Assembly: GCA_938084845.1 (NCBI GenBank)
Contig: CALKEB010000046.1
Coordinates: forward strand, 1-64,000
Reading direction: 5' to 3'
From: an uncultured Polaribacter sp.
GTDB lineage: Bacteria; Bacteroidota; Bacteroidia; Flavobacteriales; Flavobacteriaceae
Length of the DNA stretch: 64,000 nt
Part shown: one piece after another, positions 17,906-27,046 of the stretch
How positions within the stretch are numbered: the stretch's first letter is position 1
How the letters are laid out: each line of letters begins with the position of its first letter
The notes under the pieces: generated by a model
What the model was told of the DNA's origin: nothing
Database searches by the model: none
What the model saw: the letters and a program-made list of their open reading frames with translations, nothing else
Translations under genes and position numbers: made by a program

Positions 17906-19420
17906 TTAATGATGATTTCCAGAACCTTCTCCTCTATGTTCTATATTATAGTAATGAAAATGTTCACTTTCTTCTAAAAAAGGATTTCCTTTAGGAATAG
18001 GGTTTGCTTTTGCAAAAGCACTAAAAACAGTGTAAATAAATATTCCTAAAAAGAATAATAATGCACTTAATTCAGCAATTCCAAATGACCAAAAAGGACC
18101 AACAGTAGCTGGCATAATCATTACAAAAATATCTATATAATGACCTCCTAAAATTACTATACCTCCAAGTACTACAAACCAAGGAATACTTTTATAATCG
18201 CTATTTAGTAATAATAATACTGGGAAAACAAAATTCATAACAACCATTGCCAAGAACGGTAATTTATATTCATTGAATCGTGCTACGAAATAAGTAGTTT
18301 CTTCAGGAATATCTGCATACCAGATTAACATGAACTGTGCAAACCATAAATACGTCCAGAATACAGAGAAACCAAACATAAACTTAGCTAAATCATGAAT
18401 ATGGCTATCATTAATGCCAGGAATAGCATTTTTTGATCTTAAGTAAATAGTTACAAAAGCAATTACAGTTAATGCACTTACTAATAGACTTGCTAATACA
18501 TACCATCCAAATAATGTAGAGAACCAGTGTGGGTCAAGGCCCATAATCCAATCCCAAGACATCATTGATTCTGTGATCATGAATAAGAATAAAAAGATCA
18601 CTGATGCATTATAGTTTTTCTTATATGTTTTTTGATTATCATTTGCAGTATCTTCTGCAATTGAGTTTTTTCTAATAAACCATCTGTAAGCATTCCAAAT
18701 AGCCAAATACACGATACTTCTAATGGTCCACCCTGGCACATTCATCCACCAAGATTTTCCGTCAACAATAGCGTCATAATTTGGACTAGAAGGATCAAAA
18801 ACGCCTTCTGCCATCCATGGGAACATGTGGTTTACATGCAGCACAGAGGCTGCTAAAACAACAAGAACCATAATTATTGATGTTGGCACTAAATTAGCGG
18901 TAATTGCTTCCATTACTCTAAATAGTACTATTGACCAACCAGATTGTGCAACTCTTTGCCCAGCATAAAATGCCAATACTAATAAGGAAATTCCTAAGAA
19001 AAAGAATAATGCAACATACAATGCAGACCAAGGTTTGTTTTGTAATTGATGAAATGCGTGTTCTAAATGAGAATCATGAGATTCAGCTGATGCATGTGAT
19101 TCAACTGATTCATGAGAATCTTTAGTACTATTATCTGAATGATCATGTGCTGAACCATGATGGTTTGCTGGTGCTTCATGATGAGCTGTCGATGATTCAT
19201 GATGAGCATCATCATGCGAACTCGTTTCATGTGATGTATTTTCATGTGAATCATCATGATTAGAACCATGATCATCACCATGAGAAGATTGATGTGCTAG
19301 AATTTCTTTAGCGTCTTCTATTGAGCTTGGTGCTGAGTAGAAGCTATATCCAATACCTATTAAACCAACAACAGTTAGTATAATAGAGAGTGTTTTTAAT
19401 TTACCTGAGAATTGATACAT
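17906..19420 (-). CDS. actF: Alternative complex III subunit ActF
   Basis: The 504-residue integral membrane protein of the quinol:electron-acceptor oxidoreductase has one N-terminal membrane segment (about 10-28) and about nine more after residue 130. Between them, about residues 43-125 form a highly unusual low-complexity stretch of His, Asp, Ser and Glu ('DDHGSNHDDSHENTSHE'). Membrane motifs such as 'MMSWDWIMGLDPHWFSTLFGWYV' match ActF/ActC-type NrfD-like subunits. It is the sixth gene in actABCDEF and is followed by the oxidase genes. The His-rich insert could bind metal, or be a neutral expansion. Confidence 0.9.
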   Translation of the reverse strand: MYQFSGKLKTLSIILTVVGLIGIGYSFYSAPSSIEDAKEILAHQSSHGDDHGSNHDDSHENTSHETSSHDDAHHESSTAHHEAPANHHGSAHDHSDNSTKDSHESVESHASAESHDSHLEHAFHQLQNKPWSALYVALFFFLGISLLVLAFYAGQRVAQSGWSIVLFRVMEAITANLVPTSIIMVLVVLAASVLHVNHMFPWMAEGVFDPSSPNYDAIVDGKSWWMNVPGWTIRSIVYLAIWNAYRWFIRKNSIAEDTANDNQKTYKKNYNASVIFLFLFMITESMMSWDWIMGLDPHWFSTLFGWYVLASLLVSALTVIAFVTIYLRSKNAIPGINDSHIHDLAKFMFGFSVFWTYLWFAQFMLIWYADIPEETTYFVARFNEYKLPFLAMVVMNFVFPVLLLLNSDYKSIPWFVVLGGIVILGGHYIDIFVMIMPATVGPFWSFGIAELSALLFFLGIFIYTVFSAFAKANPIPKGNPFLEESEHFHYYNIEHRGEGSGNHH

Positions 19421-19446
19421 ATCTTTCGTAATCTATCTTTTTGTAA

Positions 19447-19995
19447 TTATTTTAATAAATCCGCACGTAATTGTTCTACGTAATGAATTATTTGCCAACG
19501 TTCATTATAAGTTAACTGACCAGAGTGAGATCCCATTAAATTTTTACCATGATAAATTACATGATAAATAGAACCTGCTGTAATGTCTCTATCTTTATAA
19601 CTTGGTATTCCTTCAAACTTTTCAGCTTGTGCTAAGTATCCGTTTCCATCACCTTTTTTTCCATGACAAGAAATACAGTAAATAGAATACAATTCTTTTC
19701 CTTTCTCTAGGTTTTCTTCAGTAGCCTCAATAGGATTTTTTAACTCCGCTTTTGCTTTCTCATAACCTTGAGGTGTATCTGGAATATCATATGCAGGATG
19801 ACCACCTCTTGGTATAGTACCAGCAACAGGCTTACTATTTACTGGGTTACCGTTTAAACCATTAGCATCATCTGTATCATAAGGTAAAGATACATACATA
19901 TCTGGCATGTACTCTAATTGAGGTTTTCTTCTGTCATTACAAGATACCATACTTGCAAACACAACTAAAGCAGTAAATAATTTTAAACTTTTCAT
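19447..19995 (-). CDS. actE: Alternative complex III subunit ActE, monoheme cytochrome c lipoprotein
   Basis: The 182-residue protein has a lipoprotein signal with Cys19 ('SMVSC-ND') and a single heme c motif 'CISCH' in 'YCISCHGKKGDGNG'. A Met ligand is likely in 'NLMGSHSGQLTYNERWQIIHYV', the standard class I cytochrome c C-terminal pattern. ActE is thought to relay electrons from the ActA hemes to the oxidase. It sits between actD (10-nt gap) and actF (26-nt gap). Confidence 0.92.
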   Translation of the reverse strand: MKSLKLFTALVVFASMVSCNDRRKPQLEYMPDMYVSLPYDTDDANGLNGNPVNSKPVAGTIPRGGHPAYDIPDTPQGYEKAKAELKNPIEATEENLEKGKELYSIYCISCHGKKGDGNGYLAQAEKFEGIPSYKDRDITAGSIYHVIYHGKNLMGSHSGQLTYNERWQIIHYVEQLRADLLK

Positions 19996-20005
19996 TATTT
20001 TTTTA

Positions 20006-20533
20006 TTAGTGCTTATCTACTATATTAATTTCTACAGCTCCTGTCTTTTCTAATAAAGAAGTTAATGCTTCTTCATTATTATGAACTGGTATTTCCATTA
20101 AAAAATGATCATCTGTAGTTCTTGGGTCTGGATTTTCTGCTTTTTTAAATGGCCATATTCTACTTCTCATGTAAAATGTAATTACCATTAAATGCGCTGC
20201 AAAAAACACTGTCAATTCAAACATAATTGGCACAAAGGCTGGCATGTTTTCAAACCATGAAAAACTAGGTTTACCTCCAATGTCTTGTGGCCAATCTTGT
20301 ATCATCATATAGTTTGTCATCCATATAGCGAATGATAAACCTGTGATACCGTAAAAGAAAGCTGTAATTGCTAACTTTGTTGGCGCCAATCCCATAGCTT
20401 TGTCTAATCCATGAACAGGAAAAGGACAAAATACTTCTTCGATATGATGATGTTCTGATTTCACTGCCTTAACAGCATCTAACAACACTTCATCATCATT
20501 GTAAAATGCATGAATAACTTTTGATGACTCCAT
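20006..20533 (-). CDS. actD: Alternative complex III subunit ActD (DUF3341)
   Basis: The 175-residue protein has a soluble N-terminal part ('HAFYNDDEVLLDAVKAVK', 'VFCPFPVHGLDKAMGL') and two membrane hairpin segments at about 57-77 and 100-120, which is the DUF3341/ActD layout. It is a structural membrane-bound subunit of complex III without cofactors. The stop of actC is two bases before its ATG, so translation is tightly coupled. Confidence 0.92.
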   Translation of the reverse strand: MESSKVIHAFYNDDEVLLDAVKAVKSEHHHIEEVFCPFPVHGLDKAMGLAPTKLAITAFFYGITGLSFAIWMTNYMMIQDWPQDIGGKPSFSWFENMPAFVPIMFELTVFFAAHLMVITFYMRSRIWPFKKAENPDPRTTDDHFLMEIPVHNNEEALTSLLEKTGAVEINIVDKH

Positions 20534-20535
20534 AA

Positions 20536-21996
20536 TTATTCTTTTTTATTGTTATCAGGGTTAACCTCCTTTGATTTAGTCTTAGCTACAATAGATGGCT
20601 TTGTAGGAATACCTTCTGCTCTTCTTTTTTTATAAAATTCTCCAGAAGATTTTAATATTGTTTTTACTTCTGCTTGCGCAATTACAGGGAAAGTTCTAGC
20701 ATATAATAAAAACAACACAAAGAAGAATCCTATAGTACCAATAAAGATACCTACATCTACAAAAGTTGGCTCAAAACGCCACCAAGTAGATGGTAAATGT
20801 CCTTTACTTAATACAATTGCGATAATATCAAAACGCTCAAACCACATTCCGATGTTAATGGCTATAGAGATAATAAATGACCAAATAAAACTTCTTCTTA
20901 TTTTTTTAAACCATAATAATTGTGGAATAAATATGTTAAAGATTAATAATGACCAAAAAGCCCACCAATAAGGTCCTGTTGCAGCACCTACAGATAAATA
21001 TGTGTAATTTTCATATGGAGAACCAGTATACCAAGCAATAAAGAATTCTGTTGCATAAGCTACAGCAACAATACCACCTGTTAGAATGATTACGATATTC
21101 ATATATTCTACGTGTAAACGTGTAATATACTCTTCCATATTTGTTACTTTTCTCATGATTCCTAACAAGGTCTGCACCATTGCAAATCCAGAAAAGATAG
21201 CTCCTGCAACAAAGTAAGGTGGAAAGATTGTAGAGTGCCAACCTGGATTAATAGAGGTAGCAAAGTCCATAGATACAATAGTGTGTACAGATAGCACTAA
21301 TGGCGTTGCTAAACCAGCAAGAACTAAAGAAACTTCTTCAAAACGTTGCCAATCTTTTGCTCTACCAGACCATCCAAAACTTAATAAAGCATATATTTTC
21401 TTTTGAAAAGGTTTCACAGCCCTATCACGTATCATTGCGAAATCTGGTAACAAACCTGTCCACCAAAAAACTAGTGATACAGATAAATATGTTGAAATGG
21501 CAAATACATCCCACAATAATGGAGAGTTAAAGTTTACCCATAACGATCCAAACTGATTTGGTAACGGTAAAACCCAATATGCGTTCCATGGTCTACCCAT
21601 GTGAATAATTGGAAATAAACCTGCCTGAAAAACGGCAAAAATTGTCATGGCTTCTGCAGAACGGTTAATGGCCATTCTCCATTTTTGACGGAATAACAAT
21701 AGTACAGCAGAAATTAATGTTCCTGCATGACCTATACCTACCCACCATACAAAGTTGGTAATATCCCAAGCCCATCCGATGTTCTTGTTTAATCCCCAAA
21801 CTCCAATACCAGTTCCTACTGTATAGAAAATACATCCAAATCCCCAGAGCATTGCTGCTAAAGAAATGTAAAATGCCATGTGCCAGTTTTTATTTGCTTT
21901 ACCTTCTATAGGTTTGGCAATATCTTCGGTAATATCGTGATAACTCTTATCACCTAATACTAAAGGTTCCCTTATGGGTGCTTCGTAATGAGACAT
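20536..21996 (-). CDS. actC: Alternative complex III subunit ActC (NrfD/PsrC-like)
   Basis: The 486-residue polytopic subunit has about ten membrane segments and belongs to the NrfD/PsrC family ('GIGVWGLNKNIGWAWDITNFVWWVGIGHAGTLISAVLLLF', 'INRSAEAMTIFAV'). It is the likely quinol-binding membrane subunit that pairs with the ActB iron-sulfur protein. The N-terminal 'YEAPIREPLVLGDKSYHDIT' is the usual ActC leader. Gaps to its neighbours are 20 nt (actB) and 2 nt (actD). Confidence 0.94.
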   Translation of the reverse strand: MSHYEAPIREPLVLGDKSYHDITEDIAKPIEGKANKNWHMAFYISLAAMLWGFGCIFYTVGTGIGVWGLNKNIGWAWDITNFVWWVGIGHAGTLISAVLLLFRQKWRMAINRSAEAMTIFAVFQAGLFPIIHMGRPWNAYWVLPLPNQFGSLWVNFNSPLLWDVFAISTYLSVSLVFWWTGLLPDFAMIRDRAVKPFQKKIYALLSFGWSGRAKDWQRFEEVSLVLAGLATPLVLSVHTIVSMDFATSINPGWHSTIFPPYFVAGAIFSGFAMVQTLLGIMRKVTNMEEYITRLHVEYMNIVIILTGGIVAVAYATEFFIAWYTGSPYENYTYLSVGAATGPYWWAFWSLLIFNIFIPQLLWFKKIRRSFIWSFIISIAINIGMWFERFDIIAIVLSKGHLPSTWWRFEPTFVDVGIFIGTIGFFFVLFLLYARTFPVIAQAEVKTILKSSGEFYKKRRAEGIPTKPSIVAKTKSKEVNPDNNKKE

Positions 21997-22016
21997 ATGC
22001 TATATCTTAATTTTAA

Positions 22017-25000
22017 TTACGCTTCGTTAGTGTTCTTTATTTTTACTTGGTAGATTACATTTGGTTTTGTTTGTAAGTAATCTAAAACATTGTACGCTCT
22101 TTTATCTTTAGCTAAAGCGGTTACTTTGTCTTCTTTATTATTTACATCACCAAACACTAGTGATCCTGTTGTACACGCAGATGAACAAGCTGTTTCAAAT
22201 TCATCTGTATTTACAGGTCTACCCTCTTTTTTAGCTTCTAGAATTGTAGCTTGTGTCATTTGAATACACATCGAACATTTCTCCATAACTCCTCTACCAC
22301 GTACTACAACATCTGGATTTAATACCATTTTTCCATACTGATTGTTCATGTTAAAGTCAAATTGGTTGTTGTTTGCATACTCGAACCAGTTAAAACGACG
22401 AACTCTATATGGACAGTTGTTTGCACAATACCTAGTACCAACACATCTGTTATAAGTCATTTGATTTTGACCTTGACGACCATGCGTTGTTGCAGCCACA
22501 GGACAAACTGTTTCACAAGGTGCATGGTTACAATGCTGACACATCATAGGTTGGAAAGTAACTTCTGGATTCTCTGCTTCAGTTTCTAAAGCTTTATAAG
22601 TATCTCCTCTACTTAATCCTAATTCTTTTGCATCTTCTCTAGTTTCTACTGAAGAAGAATAATATCTATCAATACGCAACCAGTGCATATCTCTTCCTAC
22701 TCTTACCTCTCTTTTACCAACAACTGGCACATTATTTTCTGCGTGACAAGCTACAACACAAGCACCACATCCAGTACAAGAAGTTAAATCTATAGATAAG
22801 TTAAAATGATGCCCTAGTTCTCTATTGTGCTCATCCCATAAATCTATGGTATTTGCCTCTACTTCTTGATGGTCATAAGACACATACGCAGGCTTGTTCC
22901 AACCATGGTGATGGTCTTTAGGCTCTACAGTTTTATACTCTTTTAAAGAGGCTACCTTTAAAATATCATGACGTCCTGCAATTGTTTTCTGTACTTGTGT
23001 ACATGCAAACTCATGATAACCAGGAGTCTTCTCTATGGTAAGCCCATATTGAATATTATTACTATTTGTATAAAATGGATAGGCATTAACACCTACTTGC
23101 ATTGCTTCTTTTAAACCAAAAGTTTTTCCAAAACCTAATGCTAATCCAACAGAACCTTTTGCTTGTCCTGGCTGAATTAATACAGGAACTACAGCCTCTA
23201 TACCATTTAATGAAATTTTTGCATAATCTCCATTTATAGCTCCATTATCTTTAACAGGATTTGAAAAACCTAACGCTTTTGCATCTGCAATAGACATGGT
23301 TAAATAATTATCCCAAGAGGTTCTTGTTATTGGATCTGGAAATTCTTGTAACCAAGGATTGTTTGCTTGTCTACCATCTCCTAAACCAGTTTTTGTATAC
23401 AAGTTCAATTCAAAACCACTAGCTTTTTTTGCACCACTAAATAATTCAGCAGCTGCAGATGCTATGGAAACCGTACTTTTAAATGTATCTTGATTTACTA
23501 TACTTCTTTTATAATATCCATTATGTAAAACTGTACTCCAAGAACTACCTTCTAAAATAGTAGTAGATGCATGTGCTTTTAAATACTCATAATAGGTTGT
23601 GGTATTTCCAGACCATTTTAACAATGTATCTTGGAATTGACGTGTATTAAATAATGGCTGTATTGTTGGCTGCATTAAGCCATACGTTACATTATCAAAC
23701 TGAGTGTCTCCCCATGATTCTAAAAAATGAGGTGTTGGTAATGCATAAGTAGAAGCATTTACAGTAGCACTGTCTTCTGTTGATAATGCAACAGATAACG
23801 CTACCTTCTCTAAACCTTCTGCAAAAGCTGTTGCATTGGCTGAAGAATAGATTGGATCTACATTGTGTGTTAATACTCCTGCAATTTTACCAGCCTTCAT
23901 ATCAGAGATCAACTGCGCTACTTCAACATCATTTCCTTGACGAATATTTAATGTATTTGTAGTATCAAAAACGTCACTCTGTAATGCTTCATTTATTGCA
24001 AAAGCAACTAATTGCGCATTTTTATCATTTAAACCCGTTAAAACAACAGATTTATTACCGTTCTTTTTTAATTCAGCAGCCATTTTTTTAACTTCAGCAT
24101 CAACAGGAGTTGATTTAGAAGCCACAGTATTACCTGTAATGGCATTGTATAAATTTAGTAATGCAAAAATCTGATCTGATGGTTTTACTACCACACGCTT
24201 ATCTGCATTTGCGCCAGTTAAAGACATATTGCTCTCAAACTGAACATGGTAAGACATCTCACCAGTTTCTGGCTTTCTTCCGTTTACATAACTTTTCTCA
24301 AACCCTCCATGAAAGTCACTTAAAAAGTCTGCTCCGAAAGAAACAATTGTTTTTGCTTTATTCAAATGGTAATTAGGCAACGCTCTTTTACCATACATTG
24401 CTAACATTGCATCTGCAGCACCAGATTCTGAAACTGAGTCATAAACAACATGTCTTGTATTTGGATATGCTTCAATAAATTCTGCTATAATTTGCTCAGT
24501 AGACGGACTTGCTAATGTACCTGTTAACAGTACAACTGGCTTATTCTGATTCTTAAAACTTGCCAATTGAGCGCCAATTGCGTTATCAGCATCTGCCCAA
24601 GAAATTACTTCACCAGATTTAGAAGGCTCCTTTAACCTTAGTTTTTCATCATATAATGATAAAATAGCCGCCTGAACTCTAGCTGTAGTAGTACCATTTG
24701 CCTCTTTATTTGGCATAATTTGAATTGGACGACCTTCTCTTGTTTTTACCAAAACATTAGCGAAATCATAACCATCTGCCATAGAAGTTGCGTACCAGTC
24801 TGCAACACCTGCAATAATATCATTAGGTTTTACTACGTAAGGAATAGACTTTCTAACTGGTCCTTCACATGCAGCTAAAGAAGCTGCAGCAGTTGTAAAA
24901 CCAACGTACTTTAAAAAATCTCTACGTGAAGTAGAACTATTTTCTAATGTCTCTTTATCACCTAAAAAATCATCAGTAGCAATCTCATCTACAAACTCAT

Positions 25001-25076
25001 TTTTACTTAACGTTTCAACAATAGAACTATCTTTTAGTTCCTCAACACTTTTCCAGTATTTTTTGTTTGAAGCCAT
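22017..25076 (-). CDS. actB: Alternative complex III subunit ActB (molybdopterin-oxidoreductase-like, iron-sulfur)
   Basis: The 1019-residue periplasmic subunit has two fused parts. Residues about 75-730 resemble a molybdopterin oxidoreductase chain but no N-terminal Fe-S cysteine cluster or metal ligand is seen, as in ActB proteins that carry no molybdenum. The C-terminal part is a ferredoxin-like unit with 'CTGCGACVVAC', 'CQHCNHAPCETVCPVA', 'CVGTRYCANNCPYR' and 'CSMCIQ', enough for four iron-sulfur clusters (usually three [4Fe-4S] and one [3Fe-4S]). A twin-arginine motif 'SRRDFLK' (50-56) precedes a hydrophobic stretch and a lipobox-like 'SLAAC' (Cys70), so export by Tat with lipidation is likely. 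Confidence 0.94.
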   Translation of the reverse strand: MASNKKYWKSVEELKDSSIVETLSKNEFVDEIATDDFLGDKETLENSSTSRRDFLKYVGFTTAAASLAACEGPVRKSIPYVVKPNDIIAGVADWYATSMADGYDFANVLVKTREGRPIQIMPNKEANGTTTARVQAAILSLYDEKLRLKEPSKSGEVISWADADNAIGAQLASFKNQNKPVVLLTGTLASPSTEQIIAEFIEAYPNTRHVVYDSVSESGAADAMLAMYGKRALPNYHLNKAKTIVSFGADFLSDFHGGFEKSYVNGRKPETGEMSYHVQFESNMSLTGANADKRVVVKPSDQIFALLNLYNAITGNTVASKSTPVDAEVKKMAAELKKNGNKSVVLTGLNDKNAQLVAFAINEALQSDVFDTTNTLNIRQGNDVEVAQLISDMKAGKIAGVLTHNVDPIYSSANATAFAEGLEKVALSVALSTEDSATVNASTYALPTPHFLESWGDTQFDNVTYGLMQPTIQPLFNTRQFQDTLLKWSGNTTTYYEYLKAHASTTILEGSSWSTVLHNGYYKRSIVNQDTFKSTVSIASAAAELFSGAKKASGFELNLYTKTGLGDGRQANNPWLQEFPDPITRTSWDNYLTMSIADAKALGFSNPVKDNGAINGDYAKISLNGIEAVVPVLIQPGQAKGSVGLALGFGKTFGLKEAMQVGVNAYPFYTNSNNIQYGLTIEKTPGYHEFACTQVQKTIAGRHDILKVASLKEYKTVEPKDHHHGWNKPAYVSYDHQEVEANTIDLWDEHNRELGHHFNLSIDLTSCTGCGACVVACHAENNVPVVGKREVRVGRDMHWLRIDRYYSSSVETREDAKELGLSRGDTYKALETEAENPEVTFQPMMCQHCNHAPCETVCPVAATTHGRQGQNQMTYNRCVGTRYCANNCPYRVRRFNWFEYANNNQFDFNMNNQYGKMVLNPDVVVRGRGVMEKCSMCIQMTQATILEAKKEGRPVNTDEFETACSSACTTGSLVFGDVNNKEDKVTALAKDKRAYNVLDYLQTKPNVIYQVKIKNTNEA

Positions 25077-25145
25077 TTACTTTTTGTTATTAGTTTTAGT
25101 CTTTATTTTAAAAATGAATAAAACAAAAACTATCTTTATTTTTTA

Positions 25146-26450
25146 TTAATAGTGGCACTTACCACATTCTAAACCACCTAATTGTGCAATAGTAACTTTA
25201 TCTACATTGTACTTTTCAGCTAATTCTTTGTGAATATTATCATAGTACTCAGTACCTTTTAAATCTACTTTTGTTTCTCTATGACAATTGATACACCACC
25301 CCATTGTTAATGGTGAATACTGACGCATTTCATCATAGGTCTCTACAGGTCCATGACACTTTTGACATTCGATACCACCAACTGTAACATGTTGCGAATG
25401 GTTAAAATATGCAAAATCTGGCAAGTTGTGAATTCTAACCCATTTGATTGGCTTAGTCTTTCCTGTATATTCTAACTCTTCTGGATCCCATCCTGCAGCA
25501 TCATATACTTTTGCAATTTCTTTATCTAACTGTGCTTTTCCGTAAGTAACACCATCCCATTCTACAACAGTTCCCTCAGCAACTTCTGCGATATTTTCGT
25601 GACAATTCATACACACATTTACAGATGGAATACCTGAGTGTTTACTGTGTTTTGCAGAAGAATGACAATACTGACATTCAATTTTATTTTCGCCAGAGTG
25701 AATCTTATGAGAAAACGCGATAGGCTGTAAAGGCATATAACCTTCATTAACCCCTACTTTATACAATGTTCCAAAAACAATGTAAGCACTCATTAATAAT
25801 ACAAATATTGTAGTTAACACATGTAGAAAAGTATTTCCTTTAACACCTAGCCACAGCTCTTGTAAATCTCTCTTTATATTAGATTTGTTTTCAGATTTTT
25901 TACCTTTCAATTCATTTACTTGTTTCAATAAACTAGCAATCATTAAAAAAGCAACAATGATAGCAGCTGCCAATAGATAAATAATCCATTTTGGCGCTCC
26001 ACCAGAACCATCTCCTACAGAAACAGCGGCACCAGCTGTTGCAGCAACTTGCTTCACAGGGTCTCCAACAGTTGTATAATAAAGGATATCATTAATTTGA
26101 CCATCACTTAATTGAGGAAAAGCACTCATTGGTGAACCATTGTACTCTTCATAAATTGCGATAGCATCTTTGTCTCCAGAAGCTCTTAACTCTACATTAT
26201 TTCTAATCCAAGCTAACAACCACTCGTTTTCTCTTCTACCTTCCACACCTCCTAAAGCAGGTCCTACAAGTTTTTTATCTAGCTTATGACAAGATGCACA
26301 AAGCGATTTAAAAAGCTTCCTACCTTCGGCTTGACGAGCAGCGTCAACATCTTGAGAATAAGAGTTTAAACTGATTGAAAAAAGCAGAACAATTGCAAAA
26401 CCCTTAAGGAGTTTATTAACAATTTTACTGTGTAACAATACACTTTTCAT
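25146..26450 (-). CDS. actA: Alternative complex III subunit ActA, multiheme cytochrome c
   Basis: The 434-residue protein contains six CxxCH heme c motifs: CASCH (N-terminal monoheme domain with 'KLVGPALGG'), then CQYCH, CMNCH, CQKCH, CINCH and CGKCH, the last at the very C-terminus. A signal peptide occupies about 1-33 ('...SLNSYS-QD'). Membrane segments lie near 155-175 and 210-232, between the monoheme domain and the pentaheme part. It heads the operon actABCDEF-ctaC-ctaD. The N-terminal monoheme domain is an addition to the five-heme arrangement described for Rhodothermus ActA. It passes electrons from the ActB clusters to ActE or the oxidase. Confidence 0.93.
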   Translation of the reverse strand: MKSVLLHSKIVNKLLKGFAIVLLFSISLNSYSQDVDAARQAEGRKLFKSLCASCHKLDKKLVGPALGGVEGRRENEWLLAWIRNNVELRASGDKDAIAIYEEYNGSPMSAFPQLSDGQINDILYYTTVGDPVKQVAATAGAAVSVGDGSGGAPKWIIYLLAAAIIVAFLMIASLLKQVNELKGKKSENKSNIKRDLQELWLGVKGNTFLHVLTTIFVLLMSAYIVFGTLYKVGVNEGYMPLQPIAFSHKIHSGENKIECQYCHSSAKHSKHSGIPSVNVCMNCHENIAEVAEGTVVEWDGVTYGKAQLDKEIAKVYDAAGWDPEELEYTGKTKPIKWVRIHNLPDFAYFNHSQHVTVGGIECQKCHGPVETYDEMRQYSPLTMGWCINCHRETKVDLKGTEYYDNIHKELAEKYNVDKVTIAQLGGLECGKCHY

Positions 26451-26512
26451 ATTTACAAATTATTTTAATATCTGTACAAATAGCTCAAAAAAACACTTCC
26501 TGAACTGTTCGA

Positions 26513-26520
26513 CAAAAGTA
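26513..26520 (-). promoter_or_regulatory. Candidate -7 box for the act-cta respiratory operon
   Basis: On the minus strand this reads TACTTTTG, an exact TAnnTTTG match, 63 nt upstream of the actA ATG. At the -33 position there is only TTTA. The 194-bp intergenic region is shared with the divergent SPOR gene. Confidence 0.4.
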
Positions 26521-26644
26521 CTACATATTGCTAAATTTTTAAAAAGGAAAAGAATGTTAAATATTAATTTATAACAATTCTAAATAATGGTTTCCTCTAA
26601 AAAAAATAGAAAAGATGTTATTACTTTTGTGAAAATATTTTTTT

Positions 26645-27004
26645 ATGAAAAAAGCAATATTCTTATTTTTTATTTTTTTGGCAATTAACACCACCTTAAT
26701 TGCTCAGAATAAAACCCATTCTAGTGAAGAAGTAGCCAAACTTATTGCTAAAAAAAGAGCATTTAATAAAGAATATGGTTTTGGGTATTGCATACAATTG
26801 TATTATGGTGATGAAACAAAAGCAAGAGAATTAAAAGATAAATTTGAACTTTTATTTCCAAAAATATTAATAGAATTAGATTACGAGCAACCTTATTGGA
26901 AGGTGCTTATTGGCAAGTATAAAACAAAATTAGAGGCAGATAGAGCAATGCTCATTTATTCAGAGGAATTTTCAGGATTAATTGTTATTCCTCTTGGTAA
27001 ATAA
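26645..27004 (+). CDS. Small secreted SPOR-domain protein
   Basis: The 119-residue product has a signal peptide ('...NTTLIA-QNK', about residue 21). The remaining ~98 residues form one SPOR-like domain ('GYCIQLYYGDETKARELKDKFELLFP', 'PYWKVLIGKYKTKLEADRAM'), the RNP-like fold that binds denuded glycan strands of peptidoglycan. There is no membrane anchor, so it would be free in the periplasm. It is divergent from the respiratory operon and followed by a strong terminator. Confidence 0.8.
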   Translation: MKKAIFLFFIFLAINTTLIAQNKTHSSEEVAKLIAKKRAFNKEYGFGYCIQLYYGDETKARELKDKFELLFPKILIELDYEQPYWKVLIGKYKTKLEADRAMLIYSEEFSGLIVIPLGK

Positions 27005-27017
27005 TAATTTTAAAACC

Positions 27018-27046
27018 CCCAAATTAAAAATTTGGGTTTTTTTTTA
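27018..27046 (+). terminator. Terminator of the SPOR gene
   Basis: CCCAAATT (27018-27025) pairs with AATTTGGG (27029-27036) and is followed by ten T residues. It slightly overlaps the stop region of the convergent gapN-like gene and, with A-rich DNA on its left, may stop transcription from both sides. Confidence 0.85.

Noticed and set aside
18931-19281. Short frames on both strands and repeat-like DNA around 19.06-19.29 kb
   Set aside because: They are shadows of the His/Asp-rich codon repeats (CAT, GAT, TCA) in actF; there is no separate gene or CRISPR array.
23780-24376. Plus-strand frames inside actB
   Set aside because: Antisense shadows of a gene with clear iron-sulfur motifs and continuous reading.
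26622-26629. TACTTTTG box as promoter of the SPOR gene
   Set aside because: It lies only 15 nt before the ATG and lacks a -33 element; such matches are frequent by chance in this AT-rich DNA.
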